Of a stretch of 64,000 nt of DNA, positions 18,462 through 26,347 are shown one piece after another. The DNA lies in the NCBI GenBank assembly GCA_016937575.1, contig JAFHKN010000002.1, positions 2,604,001-2,668,000 on the forward strand. Reading direction: 5' to 3'. Both the position numbers and the translations under genes were made by a program. The stretch is from Roseomonas aeriglobus (GTDB lineage: Bacteria; Pseudomonadota; Alphaproteobacteria; Sphingomonadales; Sphingomonadaceae). The notes beneath the pieces were generated by a model. The model searched no databases. It was not told the origin of the DNA and saw only the letters and a program-made list of their open reading frames with translations. The first letter of the stretch is position 1. Each line of letters starts with the position of its first letter.

Positions 18462-19267
18462 GCCGAGGGATAGCGCGTCAGCAGGTCGATCCCCGGCAGG
18501 AACGGCTCGCCGCGAAAGTTCACCGCATTGCCGAACCGCCCCGCACAGGTTGCCAGGCTCTTGTCGCACCCTTCGATCATCTCGCACCGGTCCCCCGGCA
18601 CGATCGGATAGCGCGCCACGCCGGCGATCCGCACGACCGCGCCCTCCGCGGTCGCCACGACATCCTCCAGCCCGCTGTTCGCCCCGTCGAGACAGCGCAG
18701 CCGCCCGCCGGCCCAGCCACCCGCGACCGCCGGCCCGGCATCGAGCGTCACCGCATCGTCGACGACTCCCAGAACCCGCGCGATCCGCCGCCGCCCCGCC
18801 ATCGCCACGCGGCAGCGCCGATCGCCCAGCTCGGCGCGACATTCGGGCGAGGTCGTCTCGCTGGCCGGCGCATCGAGCGCCGCGCCGCGACCGCGCAATT
18901 CGGCGGTGAAACGCCCGTCCGCGGTCTCGATCGCGCCCAGCACGCCGTCGCCCAGCGCGACGCGGTTCGCCGGATCGGTCCAGTCCACCGCAAAGATCGC
19001 GACCGCTGCGCCGTCCCACCGCCCGCCGAGCAGGTCGTCCTCGGTGATCGCCCCGCTCGTCAGCGCCCCCGCCACGTCCATCGTGTCGGCCCGCCCCGGA
19101 TCGCGCCGCCGGATCGCCGAGGGCGTCATGCCCGGCGCCGCGCGATAGACGTTGCCGTCGATCACCAGGTCGCGATCATGCGCGGTCAGCCCGATCGCGA
19201 TCCCGTCGCGCCGCTCGATCCGCCAGCACAAGGCAAGCGTGGTCAGCGGCCCCTCCAGCCAACTCAT
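18458..19267 (-). CDS. GTA tail hub protein, DUF2163 (g13-like)
   Basis: A 269-residue protein with the DUF2163 / phage_BR0599 pattern: LTTLALCWRIERRDG and GLTAHDRDLVIDG at the N-terminus, AELRGRG in the middle, and a cysteine-rich C-terminal part (ECRAELGDRRCRV; GDRCEMIEGCDKSLATCAGR; NAVNFRGEPFLPG). In RcGTA the corresponding hub proteins carry an iron-sulfur cluster bound by conserved cysteines, and the cysteines here would allow this. It overlaps g12 and g14 neighbours by ATGA junctions. Confidence 0.92.
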   Translation of the reverse strand: MSWLEGPLTTLALCWRIERRDGIAIGLTAHDRDLVIDGNVYRAAPGMTPSAIRRRDPGRADTMDVAGALTSGAITEDDLLGGRWDGAAVAIFAVDWTDPANRVALGDGVLGAIETADGRFTAELRGRGAALDAPASETTSPECRAELGDRRCRVAMAGRRRIARVLGVVDDAVTLDAGPAVAGGWAGGRLRCLDGANSGLEDVVATAEGAVVRIAGVARYPIVPGDRCEMIEGCDKSLATCAGRFGNAVNFRGEPFLPGIDLLTRYPSA

Positions 19268-21540
19268 GCCTCGCGCACCTCGACCAGCGGCACCGATGGC
19301 GCCTCGCCTGCCAGAAACGTCGCCCGGTTCACGCTCAGGCTGTCCTCGGCAAAACGCACCGGTACATCGAAGTCGAAACTCGCCGTCACCACTGCTCCCG
19401 CGGCGGGCGGCGCATCGAACGCGACCTGCCCACCGGCCTCCAGCGTAAAGGCTGACGTTGCCGCACCGTTCACGAAGACGCTGAGCGTCCCCGGCGTCGG
19501 CCGCGTGATCCGCCGCACGATGCCCTCGTACCGCTTTACGAGGGCGAACCGCATCCGCGCCCCGTCGCCGGTTCCCAGCCGCTCGCCGACCACGCGCCAG
19601 TCGAACGGATCACGAAGGCGGAACGCCCGCGCCGGTCCCAGCCGCGCACGGTAGAAGGCAAGCAGCTGCGCGATATCCGCCTCGCTGCGCACGCCCGGCC
19701 CGACATCATATCGCGCCCGCGCCTGTTCCCAGGCGGCGTTGCGCGCCTCATGCCCGCCGGCACTGGCGACGATCGCGGTCGAATGTTCCGCCACCACCGC
19801 GACCTCCTGACCCAGCGCCAGCGGAAAGCGCACGTCGTCGAAAGCGATCACATCGTCCTCCCCGTCGAAATGGACAAATCCGTCACGCATCACCTGCGGC
19901 AGCGCCCAGATGAAGGTCCGCGCCACCCCGCGGCTTTGCGCCCGCACCGCCGCGGCATCGATCGCCGCCCATTGCGCGCGGTCCTCCGGCTTCAGCACGA
20001 AACCGGCGAAATAATGCTGTTCCTCGACTGGATAGCCGAGCCGGTCCCCCGCCGCCGCGATCCCGCGCGCGGTCGCCGCCGGATTGTCGAGCGCACACCA
20101 GTCATAATCCTCGAGTTGCAGTACATCGAATGCCGGCTTGGCCCAGCCGACCGGCAGGTTCGCGCGCTTCGCCTCGGGCGCCAGCGGGTCGAGGATCGTC
20201 GGCAGATAGGCGAGCAGCAACGTCTCCGCGTCCGGTGCCACTGCCCGTACCGCCGCGGTCAGCGCCGCGGTCGACGCCGCCAGCATCGCACCCGCCGCAT
20301 CGAGCAGCGCGGTCTGCTGCGCATCCATCGGTGCGCGCATCGACGGGATCTCCACCGCCAGCGGCCCGAACGCCGCCCGCGCCGCCGTATCGTACAGGCA
20401 CGGTCGCCCATCGGGCATCGTCCACCACCACGGCTCGCCGACCTGGAAGCGCACTGTCATCCCGGCGTCTTGGGCAAGTCCGGCGAACGCCACCGCGACC
20501 GCCTGAAGATACGCCATCGCCGTGGCGTTGGCTGGAGACAGCAACGCCGACGGCGGCGCCCACCCCGTCCGCCCCGGCGCTCCGTCCCACGCGCATTGCT
20601 GCCACGCTGCCGGCGCATGGGCGGCGAACAGTTCGTAGGACAGCGACCAGATCAGCTCAAAGCCCAGCGCCTTCGCGCGACTGGCGAAATCGCGGTGCCA
20701 TGCCTGCGCCGCGACGTTCAGCGCACCGCCCGTCAACGTCGCGATCAACGCCGTTCCACTGTACGCGAGCCGGAAATAATGGCTCATCCCGACATAATGG
20801 TTGATCGCCCCGCGATACCCCAGGTGCAGCGCGTTGCGCAGCAGCCGCTCGGGCGTCAGGTGATAGCTGTCGTCATAACCGCTCGCGATCTCCAGCCCGT
20901 GCGCCGGCACGATCGTGTCGGCCAGCGACAGCACCGCGCCGGGGCCGTCACAGGCGATGTCGCTCAGTTCGACCCACCCCTCCTGCGGTTGCGCCAGCAT
21001 CGCGTCGCTGGCGTCGTACGCCGGCGGGACCAGCGACACGAACATTCGGTCGACATCGCCCGCGAACACCGGATCGGCCTCGCCCGGCAAGGTGAAGCCG
21101 CCCGACACCGCCGCGAAATCGATCGCGATCGTCGCATCCTCCGGCGTGCCCTGCGCGTAATTCCACAGCCGCACATACCAGGCGCGCGGCGCCCCATCGG
21201 CGTCGCGCCCCTCGATCGTCAGCGTGGGCCCGTGGATCGCATCCAGCGCCTTGACCCCGTCCGACCGCCAGCGAAACCGCAGCCGACAGTCGCGGAAATC
21301 GCGCACGGTTTCATAGGCGAGCAGCGGATGGTCGTGGCGATCCTCCGCGTCCCAGATCAGCCCGGCCAGGTCGTCCTTGCGATAGAAGACGGCATCGACG
21401 CGCAGCGCGGTCTCGCTGGTCGTCACCACGCTCGCCATCATCGGCCGCGGAAAATTGACCGTCCAGAACCGCGGGTCGAAGCGGTGGATATAGCTCTCGA
21501 TCCCGTCCTTCGGCCGGGCGGTGGCAAGCCAATGCGCCAT
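19264..21540 (-). CDS. DUF2460 distal tail protein with large N-terminal extension (g12-like)
   Basis: A 758-residue protein; the RcGTA g12 distal tail protein is only about 210. The C-terminal part (about 550-758) is the DUF2460 core: LLAFYRARLGPARAFRLRDP, DWRVVGERLGTGDG, then VKRYEGIVRRITRPTPGTLS. The N-terminal 540 or so residues are extra, with segments reminiscent of a glycoside-hydrolase TIM barrel (HLGYRGAINHYVGMSHYFRL; MTVRFQVGEPWWWTMPDG; LQLEDYDWCALDN; EEQHYFAGFVLKPEDRAQW) after a beta-rich start. Comparable long sphingomonad GTA proteins may be tail-sheath-like or carbohydrate-acting. It overlaps both neighbours. The C-terminal family is secure; the N-terminal role is inference. Confidence 0.85.
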   Translation of the reverse strand: MAHWLATARPKDGIESYIHRFDPRFWTVNFPRPMMASVVTTSETALRVDAVFYRKDDLAGLIWDAEDRHDHPLLAYETVRDFRDCRLRFRWRSDGVKALDAIHGPTLTIEGRDADGAPRAWYVRLWNYAQGTPEDATIAIDFAAVSGGFTLPGEADPVFAGDVDRMFVSLVPPAYDASDAMLAQPQEGWVELSDIACDGPGAVLSLADTIVPAHGLEIASGYDDSYHLTPERLLRNALHLGYRGAINHYVGMSHYFRLAYSGTALIATLTGGALNVAAQAWHRDFASRAKALGFELIWSLSYELFAAHAPAAWQQCAWDGAPGRTGWAPPSALLSPANATAMAYLQAVAVAFAGLAQDAGMTVRFQVGEPWWWTMPDGRPCLYDTAARAAFGPLAVEIPSMRAPMDAQQTALLDAAGAMLAASTAALTAAVRAVAPDAETLLLAYLPTILDPLAPEAKRANLPVGWAKPAFDVLQLEDYDWCALDNPAATARGIAAAGDRLGYPVEEQHYFAGFVLKPEDRAQWAAIDAAAVRAQSRGVARTFIWALPQVMRDGFVHFDGEDDVIAFDDVRFPLALGQEVAVVAEHSTAIVASAGGHEARNAAWEQARARYDVGPGVRSEADIAQLLAFYRARLGPARAFRLRDPFDWRVVGERLGTGDGARMRFALVKRYEGIVRRITRPTPGTLSVFVNGAATSAFTLEAGGQVAFDAPPAAGAVVTASFDFDVPVRFAEDSLSVNRATFLAGEAPSVPLVEVREA

Positions 21541-22112
21541 CAGTCCATCCCCTCCAGTGCCGCGCGCACCGCTCGCGCGACCTGGCGTGCCGATCGCGCG
21601 AGCATCGCAGGCGCTTCGCCGCTGCCAGCACCCGACGGCGCAGCGATGGTGATCGACACCCGCACGTCGCGCGCGCCGCCCCGTCCCCCCGCATCGGCCA
21701 CAACCCGCCCGCTGCTCGTCGGCACGAACAGCTCCGGCCCGCGCTCCCCGACCAGATAGGCCGCCCCCGGCGACACCGGCCCGCCGGTCGCGCGTCCCGG
21801 CAGGCCGAACGCGCCCGCCAGCACCGCCGCCAACCCGCCGCCACGGCCACCGCCGACTGCGGCGATGCCGGCCTTCAGCGCGGTCTCGGCGATCTCGCCC
21901 AGCACCGACAGCGCGACGCGGCGCAGATCCTCGAACCCCAGCTTGCCGGTCTGCACCGCACGCAACAGCCCTGCCTCCACCGCCCGCCCGGCGCGCGCGG
22001 CACCGGCCTCCATCGGGCCGTCCAGGCTGGCGCGCATGTCGGCGACATCGCGCGCAAACGCCGCCGTATCGGCGCGGACGCTGACGATCAGCCGTTCGAT
22101 TTCCTCATCCAT
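21540..22112 (-). CDS. GTA tail tape-measure protein (g11-like)
   Basis: A 190-residue protein. ERLIVSVRADTAAFARDVAD at the N-terminus and RATGGPVSPGAAYLVGERGP followed by ELFVP are the conserved ends of RcGTA-type tape-measure proteins; the middle is Ala/Gly-rich helix. Tape length sets tail length in siphophages, and this short version implies a short tail, as in RcGTA. The start overlaps the chaperone gene end by eight bases. Confidence 0.9.
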   Translation of the reverse strand: MDEEIERLIVSVRADTAAFARDVADMRASLDGPMEAGAARAGRAVEAGLLRAVQTGKLGFEDLRRVALSVLGEIAETALKAGIAAVGGGRGGGLAAVLAGAFGLPGRATGGPVSPGAAYLVGERGPELFVPTSSGRVVADAGGRGGARDVRVSITIAAPSGAGSGEAPAMLARSARQVARAVRAALEGMD

Positions 22113-22272
22113 CGGGATGGGCCTCCATCAATGTCGTGAGATCGGCGGACGTGAGGGTCGGCACGGTGTCGGCCGGATCGCCGAACAGTGCGGCGACCTC
22201 GGCCGGGGTGGCCGACCAGAACGTGTCGGGCGCCCATCCGACGCCAGCGCAGACGCGCCCGGCGAGCCGCAA
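22105..22272 (-). CDS. GTA tail assembly chaperone (g10.1-like)
   Basis: A small protein whose conserved part reads LRLAGRVCAGVGWAPDTFWS and ATPAEVAALFGDP, ending LMEAHPDG, which matches the TIGR02216-type phage tail assembly chaperone found between g10 and g11. A TTG at 22272, preceded by AGGGGG at a normal distance, gives 55 residues. The frame stays open into the upstream repeat, so the exact start is uncertain. The upstream neighbour is separated by a repeat insertion instead of the usual overlap. Confidence 0.72.
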   Translation of the reverse strand: MRLAGRVCAGVGWAPDTFWSATPAEVAALFGDPADTVPTLTSADLTTLMEAHPDG

Positions 22273-22287
22273 GGCAGCCCCCTGAAA

Positions 22288-22418
22288 ATCCTCCCCGGCA
22301 CGGGGAGGGGGACCAGCCGAAGGCTGGTGGAGGGGGGGCTCCACAGGCGACGTACTCGCGGCACGCCCCCTCCACCAAGCTGCGCTTGGTCCCCCTCCCC
22401 ATTCTGGAGAGGATCTGA
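22288..22418. repeat. Long palindromic repeat inside the GTA cluster
   Basis: A GC-rich inverted repeat of about 130 bases (outer arms around CCTCCCCGGCACGGGGAGG and CCCCTCCCCATTCTGGAGAGG; inner arms GGACCAGCC.../...GCTTGGTCC). It is closely similar to the element at 36564-36711. It fills the gap between g10 and the chaperone gene and is probably transcribed as a large hairpin. Confidence 0.75.
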
Positions 22419-22424
22419 CAGTCC

Positions 22425-22748
22425 TCACCGCCCCGCCAACACTTGTCGCAACACCTCGCGCAGCACCGGCGTCGCCGCCGCCAGTCCCCCCGCCACGATC
22501 GCCTCGCCGAACGCGTCGCGCGTCAGCCCCTCCGGCCGATCGCGCAGGCAATGCCAGAACAGCACGACCATCTCGCCGATCGCCAGTCGCCCGTCGGCCG
22601 CCCGCTCGACCAGAGCGAACAGCGGCCCCAATTCCCCCTCCGCCGCCACCAGCGCGGCAAAGGTCGGCCGCACCACCAGCACCTCGCCGCTCACGCGCAG
22701 CGCCGCTTCCCCCCGCGCGGGGTTCGCCCCAGGATCGACCGGCGTCAT
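22425..22748 (-). CDS. GTA g10-like protein
   Basis: 107 residues from the ATG at 22748 (ATGA overlap with the tail-tube stop). EAALRVSGEVLVVRPTFAAL and AAEGELGPLFALVERA, then LAIGEMVVLFWHCLRD, match the gene transfer agent family protein (DUF3356-like) that precedes the tape measure, probably the first tail assembly chaperone. Length equals RcGTA g10. It is coupled to the tail-tube gene. Confidence 0.85.
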   Translation of the reverse strand: MTPVDPGANPARGEAALRVSGEVLVVRPTFAALVAAEGELGPLFALVERAADGRLAIGEMVVLFWHCLRDRPEGLTRDAFGEAIVAGGLAAATPVLREVLRQVLAGR

Positions 22749-23152
22749 GCCGCCACCACCGCGCCCGAGCTTTCGAGCGCCAGCGTGTAGGTCCGCTCCC
22801 CGTTGAAGTCGCCGGCATAGTCCAGCCGGGTCAGCAGGAACCGCCCGGTCATCGTCTCGCCGCTTTCGAACGCCAGCCGATAATCGTCGATGCGCCCCGA
22901 CAGCGCGGACGTCTTCAACCGCGCCTCCGCCGCGCTGCCGGTGAACACGCCGGCGCCCGACACGCTGACCGACCGCACCCCCGCCCCGGACAGCAATTCG
23001 CGCCAGCCGCCCGAATCCTTGCTGGTGATCGCCACCATCTCGCCGTTGATGCTCAGCTGCGTCGTCCGCAGCCCCGCCACCGTCGCGAACGCGGGCGGGC
23101 TCGCCCCGTCGCCGACCTTCAACAGGAACGCACTTCCCTTCTCCGCCGCCAT
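22745..23152 (-). CDS. GTA major tail (tube) protein (g9-like)
   Basis: A 135-residue protein matching the TP901-1-type major tail protein: GSAFLLKVGDGASPPAFATV, GLRTTQLSINGEMVAITSKD, GWRELLSGAGVRSVSVSGAG and NGERTYTLALESSG. These form the hexameric rings of the tail tube. It has normal length for RcGTA-like clusters. A repeat separates it from the upstream tail-terminator gene, breaking the otherwise tight coupling. Confidence 0.92.
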   Translation of the reverse strand: MAAEKGSAFLLKVGDGASPPAFATVAGLRTTQLSINGEMVAITSKDSGGWRELLSGAGVRSVSVSGAGVFTGSAAEARLKTSALSGRIDDYRLAFESGETMTGRFLLTRLDYAGDFNGERTYTLALESSGAVVAA

Positions 23153-23171
23153 GTCCTTGTCCTCCTTCGTG

Positions 23172-23243
23172 ATTGGTCGCCCTCACCCTTCCGGCGCTTC
23201 GCGCCTCCCTCCCTCTCCCGATGGGAGAGGGAAAGGTGAGGAC
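23172..23243. repeat. Palindromic repeat inside the GTA cluster
   Basis: CGCCCTCACCCTTCCGGCGC-type element with inner palindrome CTCTCCCGATGGGAGAG. Nearly the same sequence occurs at 57292-57350 and 57768-57823. It lies between the tail-terminator and tail-tube genes. Confidence 0.8.
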
Positions 23244-23251
23244 GATGGGAC

Positions 23252-23653
23252 TCACCCAGTCGCCAGCATCCGCACCCGAAACTCGACCGCCGCGATCCAC
23301 CGCCCTGGTCCATCCCCGGCGATGCGGCTGCGCAGGAAGGCGATGCTCGCCACCCGCCATCCGGGCAGATCGCGCGACAGCCCCGGCACCGCCGCCTCGA
23401 CCGCGGTGACCAGCGTGCCGATCCGCGTGCTCGTCTCGGCCGCGTCGCGCAGGATCACCGCCAGTCGCAGCTCGCGGCCGGCGCGGTCCTTCGTTCCCCA
23501 GTCGCCTGCGACCGCCTCGCCAATCTCGGCATAGGGTGTGGAAGCGCGCACCGCGGGCCCCTCGACTACGCCGTTCAGCGTCGCCGCGAGCACCGGATCG
23601 GCGCGCAGCAGTGTCGCCAGCGCGGTCCGCGCCGCCGCCGTCGCCCCGCTCAC
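23252..23653 (-). CDS. GTA tail terminator, DUF3168 (g8-like)
   Basis: 133 residues from a GTG at 23653 that overlaps the upstream TGA. ALATLLRADPVLAATLNGVV is the DUF3168 N-terminus, and GDWGTKDRAGRELRLAVILR, then FLRSRIAGDGPGRWIAAVEF, follow. In RcGTA the g8 product forms the ring that ends the tail tube at the head side. The length fits. Confidence 0.87.
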   Translation of the reverse strand: MSGATAAARTALATLLRADPVLAATLNGVVEGPAVRASTPYAEIGEAVAGDWGTKDRAGRELRLAVILRDAAETSTRIGTLVTAVEAAVPGLSRDLPGWRVASIAFLRSRIAGDGPGRWIAAVEFRVRMLATG

Positions 23654-23826
23654 AACCCGTCTCGCAGGTTGCGCAGCCGCGCATCGGTCAACCACCGCGC
23701 GCGCAATCGGCGGCCGCTGACCGCCACGCCGTCTGCCGTCTCCTCGGCCCGCAGACCGGGAACGCTTGCCAGATACGCCGCCACCCGCCGACGCCACCGC
23801 GCTGCGGCCCGCTCGGCCGCGGTCAT
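23650..23826 (-). CDS. Small GTA-cluster protein in the g7 position
   Basis: 58 residues from an ATG that overlaps the upstream stop (ATGA); its own stop overlaps the next start (GTGA). The sequence begins TAAERAAARWRRRVAAYLAS and ends RWLTDARLRNLRDGL, very basic and helical. Both-sided coupling argues that it is translated. RcGTA has a head-tail adaptor (about 110 residues) at this position; this ORF is half that size and I see no clear adaptor motif. Confidence 0.6.
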   Translation of the reverse strand: MTAAERAAARWRRRVAAYLASVPGLRAEETADGVAVSGRRLRARWLTDARLRNLRDGL

Positions 23827-24308
23827 GCCCGCACCGTCGCGGACAGGCGCAGCCGCCGGAACGGCCGCCACAGCGCCGCGACCGCCGCGGGCGGGGCGCT
23901 CGCATCCGCGCGGTCGACATAGAGGTGCGCCGCCAGTCGCACGACACCTTGCGCGATCGCCGCCGGCACGCCGGCCTCATCCTCGGCGATCCCCGCGCGG
24001 TACGTGACCGGCACCGCCCCGCCGCCGGTCACCCGCACCCACCCCTCGCCTACCGGATCGATGTCGATCGCATAGACGCCCAGCGGCAGCGCCGGCGCGC
24101 CGACCTGTGTGATCGTCGCAACCGGTGCCGCCGCCAACCGGTGCCAGACGCCATCGGCCGGAACCGTTTCGGTCAACTCGCTGCGGATCAGCCGCTGGCC
24201 CAGGAACGCCTCGCACAGCCCCCGCGCACTCGCGACCAGCCCGGCGATCAGCGCGTCGTCCTGCGTCGTCTCCAGGCGCAGATACGCTTTCGTCTCGTCG
24301 ACGGTCAT
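23823..24308 (-). CDS. GTA head-tail connector protein (g6-like)
   Basis: 161 residues from the ATG at 24308, preceded by AAAGGACA. TVDETKAYLRLETTQDDALI and GLVASARGLCEAFLGQRLIR are typical of the phage gp6-like head-tail connector. The C-terminal helices contain VPAAIAQGVVRLAAHLYVDR. The protein would form the ring under the portal. It starts 11 bases after the putative spike gene and overlaps the small g7-position ORF. Confidence 0.88.
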   Translation of the reverse strand: MTVDETKAYLRLETTQDDALIAGLVASARGLCEAFLGQRLIRSELTETVPADGVWHRLAAAPVATITQVGAPALPLGVYAIDIDPVGEGWVRVTGGGAVPVTYRAGIAEDEAGVPAAIAQGVVRLAAHLYVDRADASAPPAAVAALWRPFRRLRLSATVRA

Positions 24309-24319
24309 GATGTGTCCTT

Positions 24320-24844
24320 TCAAAATGCCAGCGACAGCCGCGTGCGCGGCCGGACCAGATCCCAGCCCGCGCGGTCGAAGCGCACGTCGACCGCGCATCC
24401 CGGCGTGACGAGCGAACTGTCGAAGAACAGCGGCCCGGCGACGCCCGCGACCGTCCGGATCACCGCCGCGGTCCGGCGGCTGGGGCCGGTCAGATAGCGC
24501 AGCGTCGTCCCCACCCGTTCGATCCAGACGAAGTCGGCGACGTCGAACGAATAGGCGCGATACTCGCCGCGTTCGAACACCTCGACCGCGCCGCCGCGGT
24601 AGGCGATGGCATAGTCGATCCCGACATAGCCGGTGTCCTCGTCCGGGTTCGCGGTGACGCCGATCATCAGGCGATCGGTGTTTCCGACGCGCTTCGCCCG
24701 CAGCACGACGTCGCCGGTGATCGCCGCCACCGACTTGGCCGGCGCATCGAAACTGTCGTCGAACCCGCCGGTCTTGGTGATCCGCCACACCCCGCCGCCG
24801 CGCGAGGCGACCGTCGTGTTCTGGACCGCGACGATGGCGACCAT
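24320..24844 (-). CDS. GTA-cluster protein of unknown function next to spike base
   Basis: A 174-residue protein. Its ATG overlaps the spike-base stop (TGATG). It is predicted beta-rich and soluble, with no signal or membrane segment; recognisable stretches are GGVWRITKTGGFDDSFDAPA, IGVTANPDEDTGYVGIDYAI and RAYSFDVADFVWIERVG. In R. capsulatus the head spike has a base and a tip encoded by adjacent genes, so this could be the tip or a recipient-surface-binding module. I do not recognise the family. Confidence 0.65.
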   Translation of the reverse strand: MVAIVAVQNTTVASRGGGVWRITKTGGFDDSFDAPAKSVAAITGDVVLRAKRVGNTDRLMIGVTANPDEDTGYVGIDYAIAYRGGAVEVFERGEYRAYSFDVADFVWIERVGTTLRYLTGPSRRTAAVIRTVAGVAGPLFFDSSLVTPGCAVDVRFDRAGWDLVRPRTRLSLAF

Positions 24845-25107
24845 CAGTACAGGCCCACGATCGCTTGCGCGGTCGTGCCGCTCGCGCGCACGAACCGCGC
24901 GCGGATCGGCAGGATGGTGCCATCGGGCACGTTGAGCAGCGTCGCATCGCCGCCCGAGACACCCGCCAGCACGATCGTGCCCCCGGCGCCGACGTACAAT
25001 GCCTTGGGCACATCGCTCAGCGGACTGGTGTCATGCGGCACGATCGCCACGAGCCGCGTCGCCGGCGCGGACGGCGCGTCCGCGACGTTAAGAAAGGGAT
25101 CGGTCAT
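24844..25107 (-). CDS. Head spike base protein-like (RCAP_rcc01079 family)
   Basis: 87 residues from the ATG at 25107 (AGGA 8 bases upstream). ALYVGAGGTIVLAGVSGGDA, LLNVPDGTILPIRARFVRAS and GTTAQAIVGLY match the short GTA spike-base family as I know it. In R. capsulatus these proteins sit on the GTA head, help bind the recipient capsule, and are encoded away from the main cluster. Here the gene is within the structural operon just after the capsid gene. Confidence 0.75.
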   Translation of the reverse strand: MTDPFLNVADAPSAPATRLVAIVPHDTSPLSDVPKALYVGAGGTIVLAGVSGGDATLLNVPDGTILPIRARFVRASGTTAQAIVGLY

Positions 25108-25125
25108 TTCGAATGTCCTAGACAA

Positions 25126-25225
25126 AGCCCCTCCCCTTCAGGGGAGGGGTTGGGGTGGGGCGGTGCGGCAAGCCCGTCGGACGGAGACGGCTACGCCGCT
25201 CCGCCGCCCGGCCTTGCCGAGTCCG
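25126..25225. repeat. GC-rich repeat inside the GTA cluster
   Basis: Starts with CCCCTCCCCTTCAGGGGAGGGG and continues with a second imperfect palindrome around GTCGGACGGAGACGGC. It occupies most of the gap between the capsid gene and the spike-base gene and should form a hairpin in the mRNA downstream of capsid. Confidence 0.65.
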
Positions 25226-25233
25226 CTGGCGGC

Positions 25234-26277
25234 TCAGTTGGCGGAGAACCGCAAAACCTTGATCGCCTCGCTGTTGCTGACGGCCCCGCCCACCCGCTTC
25301 GTCGCATAGAAATGCACGAACGGCTTGTTGCTGTACGGATCGCGCAGGATCTGCGTCTCGGTGCGCTCGGCGATCAGATAGCCCGCCTTGAAGTTGCCGA
25401 ACGCGATCGACAGGCTGTTGGCGGCAATGTCGGGCATGTCCTCGGCCTCGACCACCGGATAGCCGAGCAGAGTCGCCGGCTGCCCCGCCGCCAGGCTCGG
25501 CGCCCACAGGAACTGGCCGTCGCTCGTCTTGAACTTGCGGAGGCGCGCCAGCGTCGCCGAATTCATCACGAAGCTCGCCCCCTGCCGGTACGGCGCACGC
25601 AAGGATTGGACGAGATCGATGAGCCGTTCCTCCGGGTTCGCCGCAAACGCCCCCGCCGCTCCGGTCGGCAGATATTGCAGCGTCCCGAATGCCCGCGCGG
25701 CATCGCCCGTCGTCGCGACCGCGCTGCTCAGGAAGCCCTTCGGCCGGTTCGCCCCGTTACCCGACACGAATGCCGCCCCTTCGGCGCGCGCGAATTCGGT
25801 CGCGATCTCGCCTGCCAGCCACTCCTCGACGTCGAAGCTCGCGTCATCGAGCATCGCCTGGCTCGCCGCCGGATTGGCGTAGAGCTCGCCCATCGGCGGT
25901 GCGATCTCGTTGAAGGTCGGCGTCGCCGTTTCCGGCCGGCCGCCCGTCTCCCCCGACCAGCCCGACGGCGTGCCGCCGCTGGTCACCAGCTTGCGATATC
26001 CGGCGCTGCCGACCTTAACGATGTTCGCAATGGCGCGGATCGGCGAGATGCTCGCCAAGGTCGCGTCGATCGCCGCATCGATCTCGCGCGGCACCGCATA
26101 GCCGCCTGCAGCATCGCTGGTCCCGGACAGCGCCTTCATCTCGACGACGCTGCCCGACCGCACGAAGCTCGCAAAACCGCCGCGCGGCGCACTTCCCCCG
26201 CTCAACAGCGGCCGCGCGCCCGCCACGCCCAGCCCTTCCACCGCGGCAAAGCTCGCCGCCAGATCGGTCCCACTCAT
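25234..26277 (-). CDS. GTA major capsid protein, HK97 fold (g5-like)
   Basis: 347 residues from the ATG at 26277, chosen because GGGAG lies 6 bases upstream; an ATG two codons earlier overlaps that site. HK97 capsid features include GGYAVPREIDAAIDATLASI, SPIRAIANIVKVGS, SGWSGETGGRPETATPTFNE and LLGYPVVEAEDMPDIAANSL, ending TKRVGGAVSNSEAIKVLRFS. The preceding propeptide/delta domain is short. The gene is preceded by a strong intrinsic terminator-like hairpin. Confidence 0.95.
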   Translation of the reverse strand: MSGTDLAASFAAVEGLGVAGARPLLSGGSAPRGGFASFVRSGSVVEMKALSGTSDAAGGYAVPREIDAAIDATLASISPIRAIANIVKVGSAGYRKLVTSGGTPSGWSGETGGRPETATPTFNEIAPPMGELYANPAASQAMLDDASFDVEEWLAGEIATEFARAEGAAFVSGNGANRPKGFLSSAVATTGDAARAFGTLQYLPTGAAGAFAANPEERLIDLVQSLRAPYRQGASFVMNSATLARLRKFKTSDGQFLWAPSLAAGQPATLLGYPVVEAEDMPDIAANSLSIAFGNFKAGYLIAERTETQILRDPYSNKPFVHFYATKRVGGAVSNSEAIKVLRFSAN

Positions 26278-26291
26278 TCCCATCTCCCACC

Positions 26292-26325
26292 AAAAAAGGG
26301 CGCCGAACCGACCGGTCCGACGCCC
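26292..26325 (-). terminator. Intrinsic terminator between prohead protease and capsid genes
   Basis: On the minus strand GGGCGTCGGACC, loop GGTC, GGTTCGGCGCCC form a 12-bp stem with two wobble pairs, followed at once by TTTTTT (26297-26292). It lies 23 bases after the protease stop and 15 bases before the capsid start, inside a cluster that otherwise reads as one transcription unit. It could limit or gate read-through into capsid and tail genes. Confidence 0.85.
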
Positions 26326-26347
26326 ACCAAAAGCCCTGTAAAATCCG

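Noticed and set aside
17612..19654. A 680-codon plus-strand frame opposite the GTA tail genes.
   Set aside because: Arg/Pro/Ala-rich shadow; the minus-strand tail genes have clear families and coupled starts.
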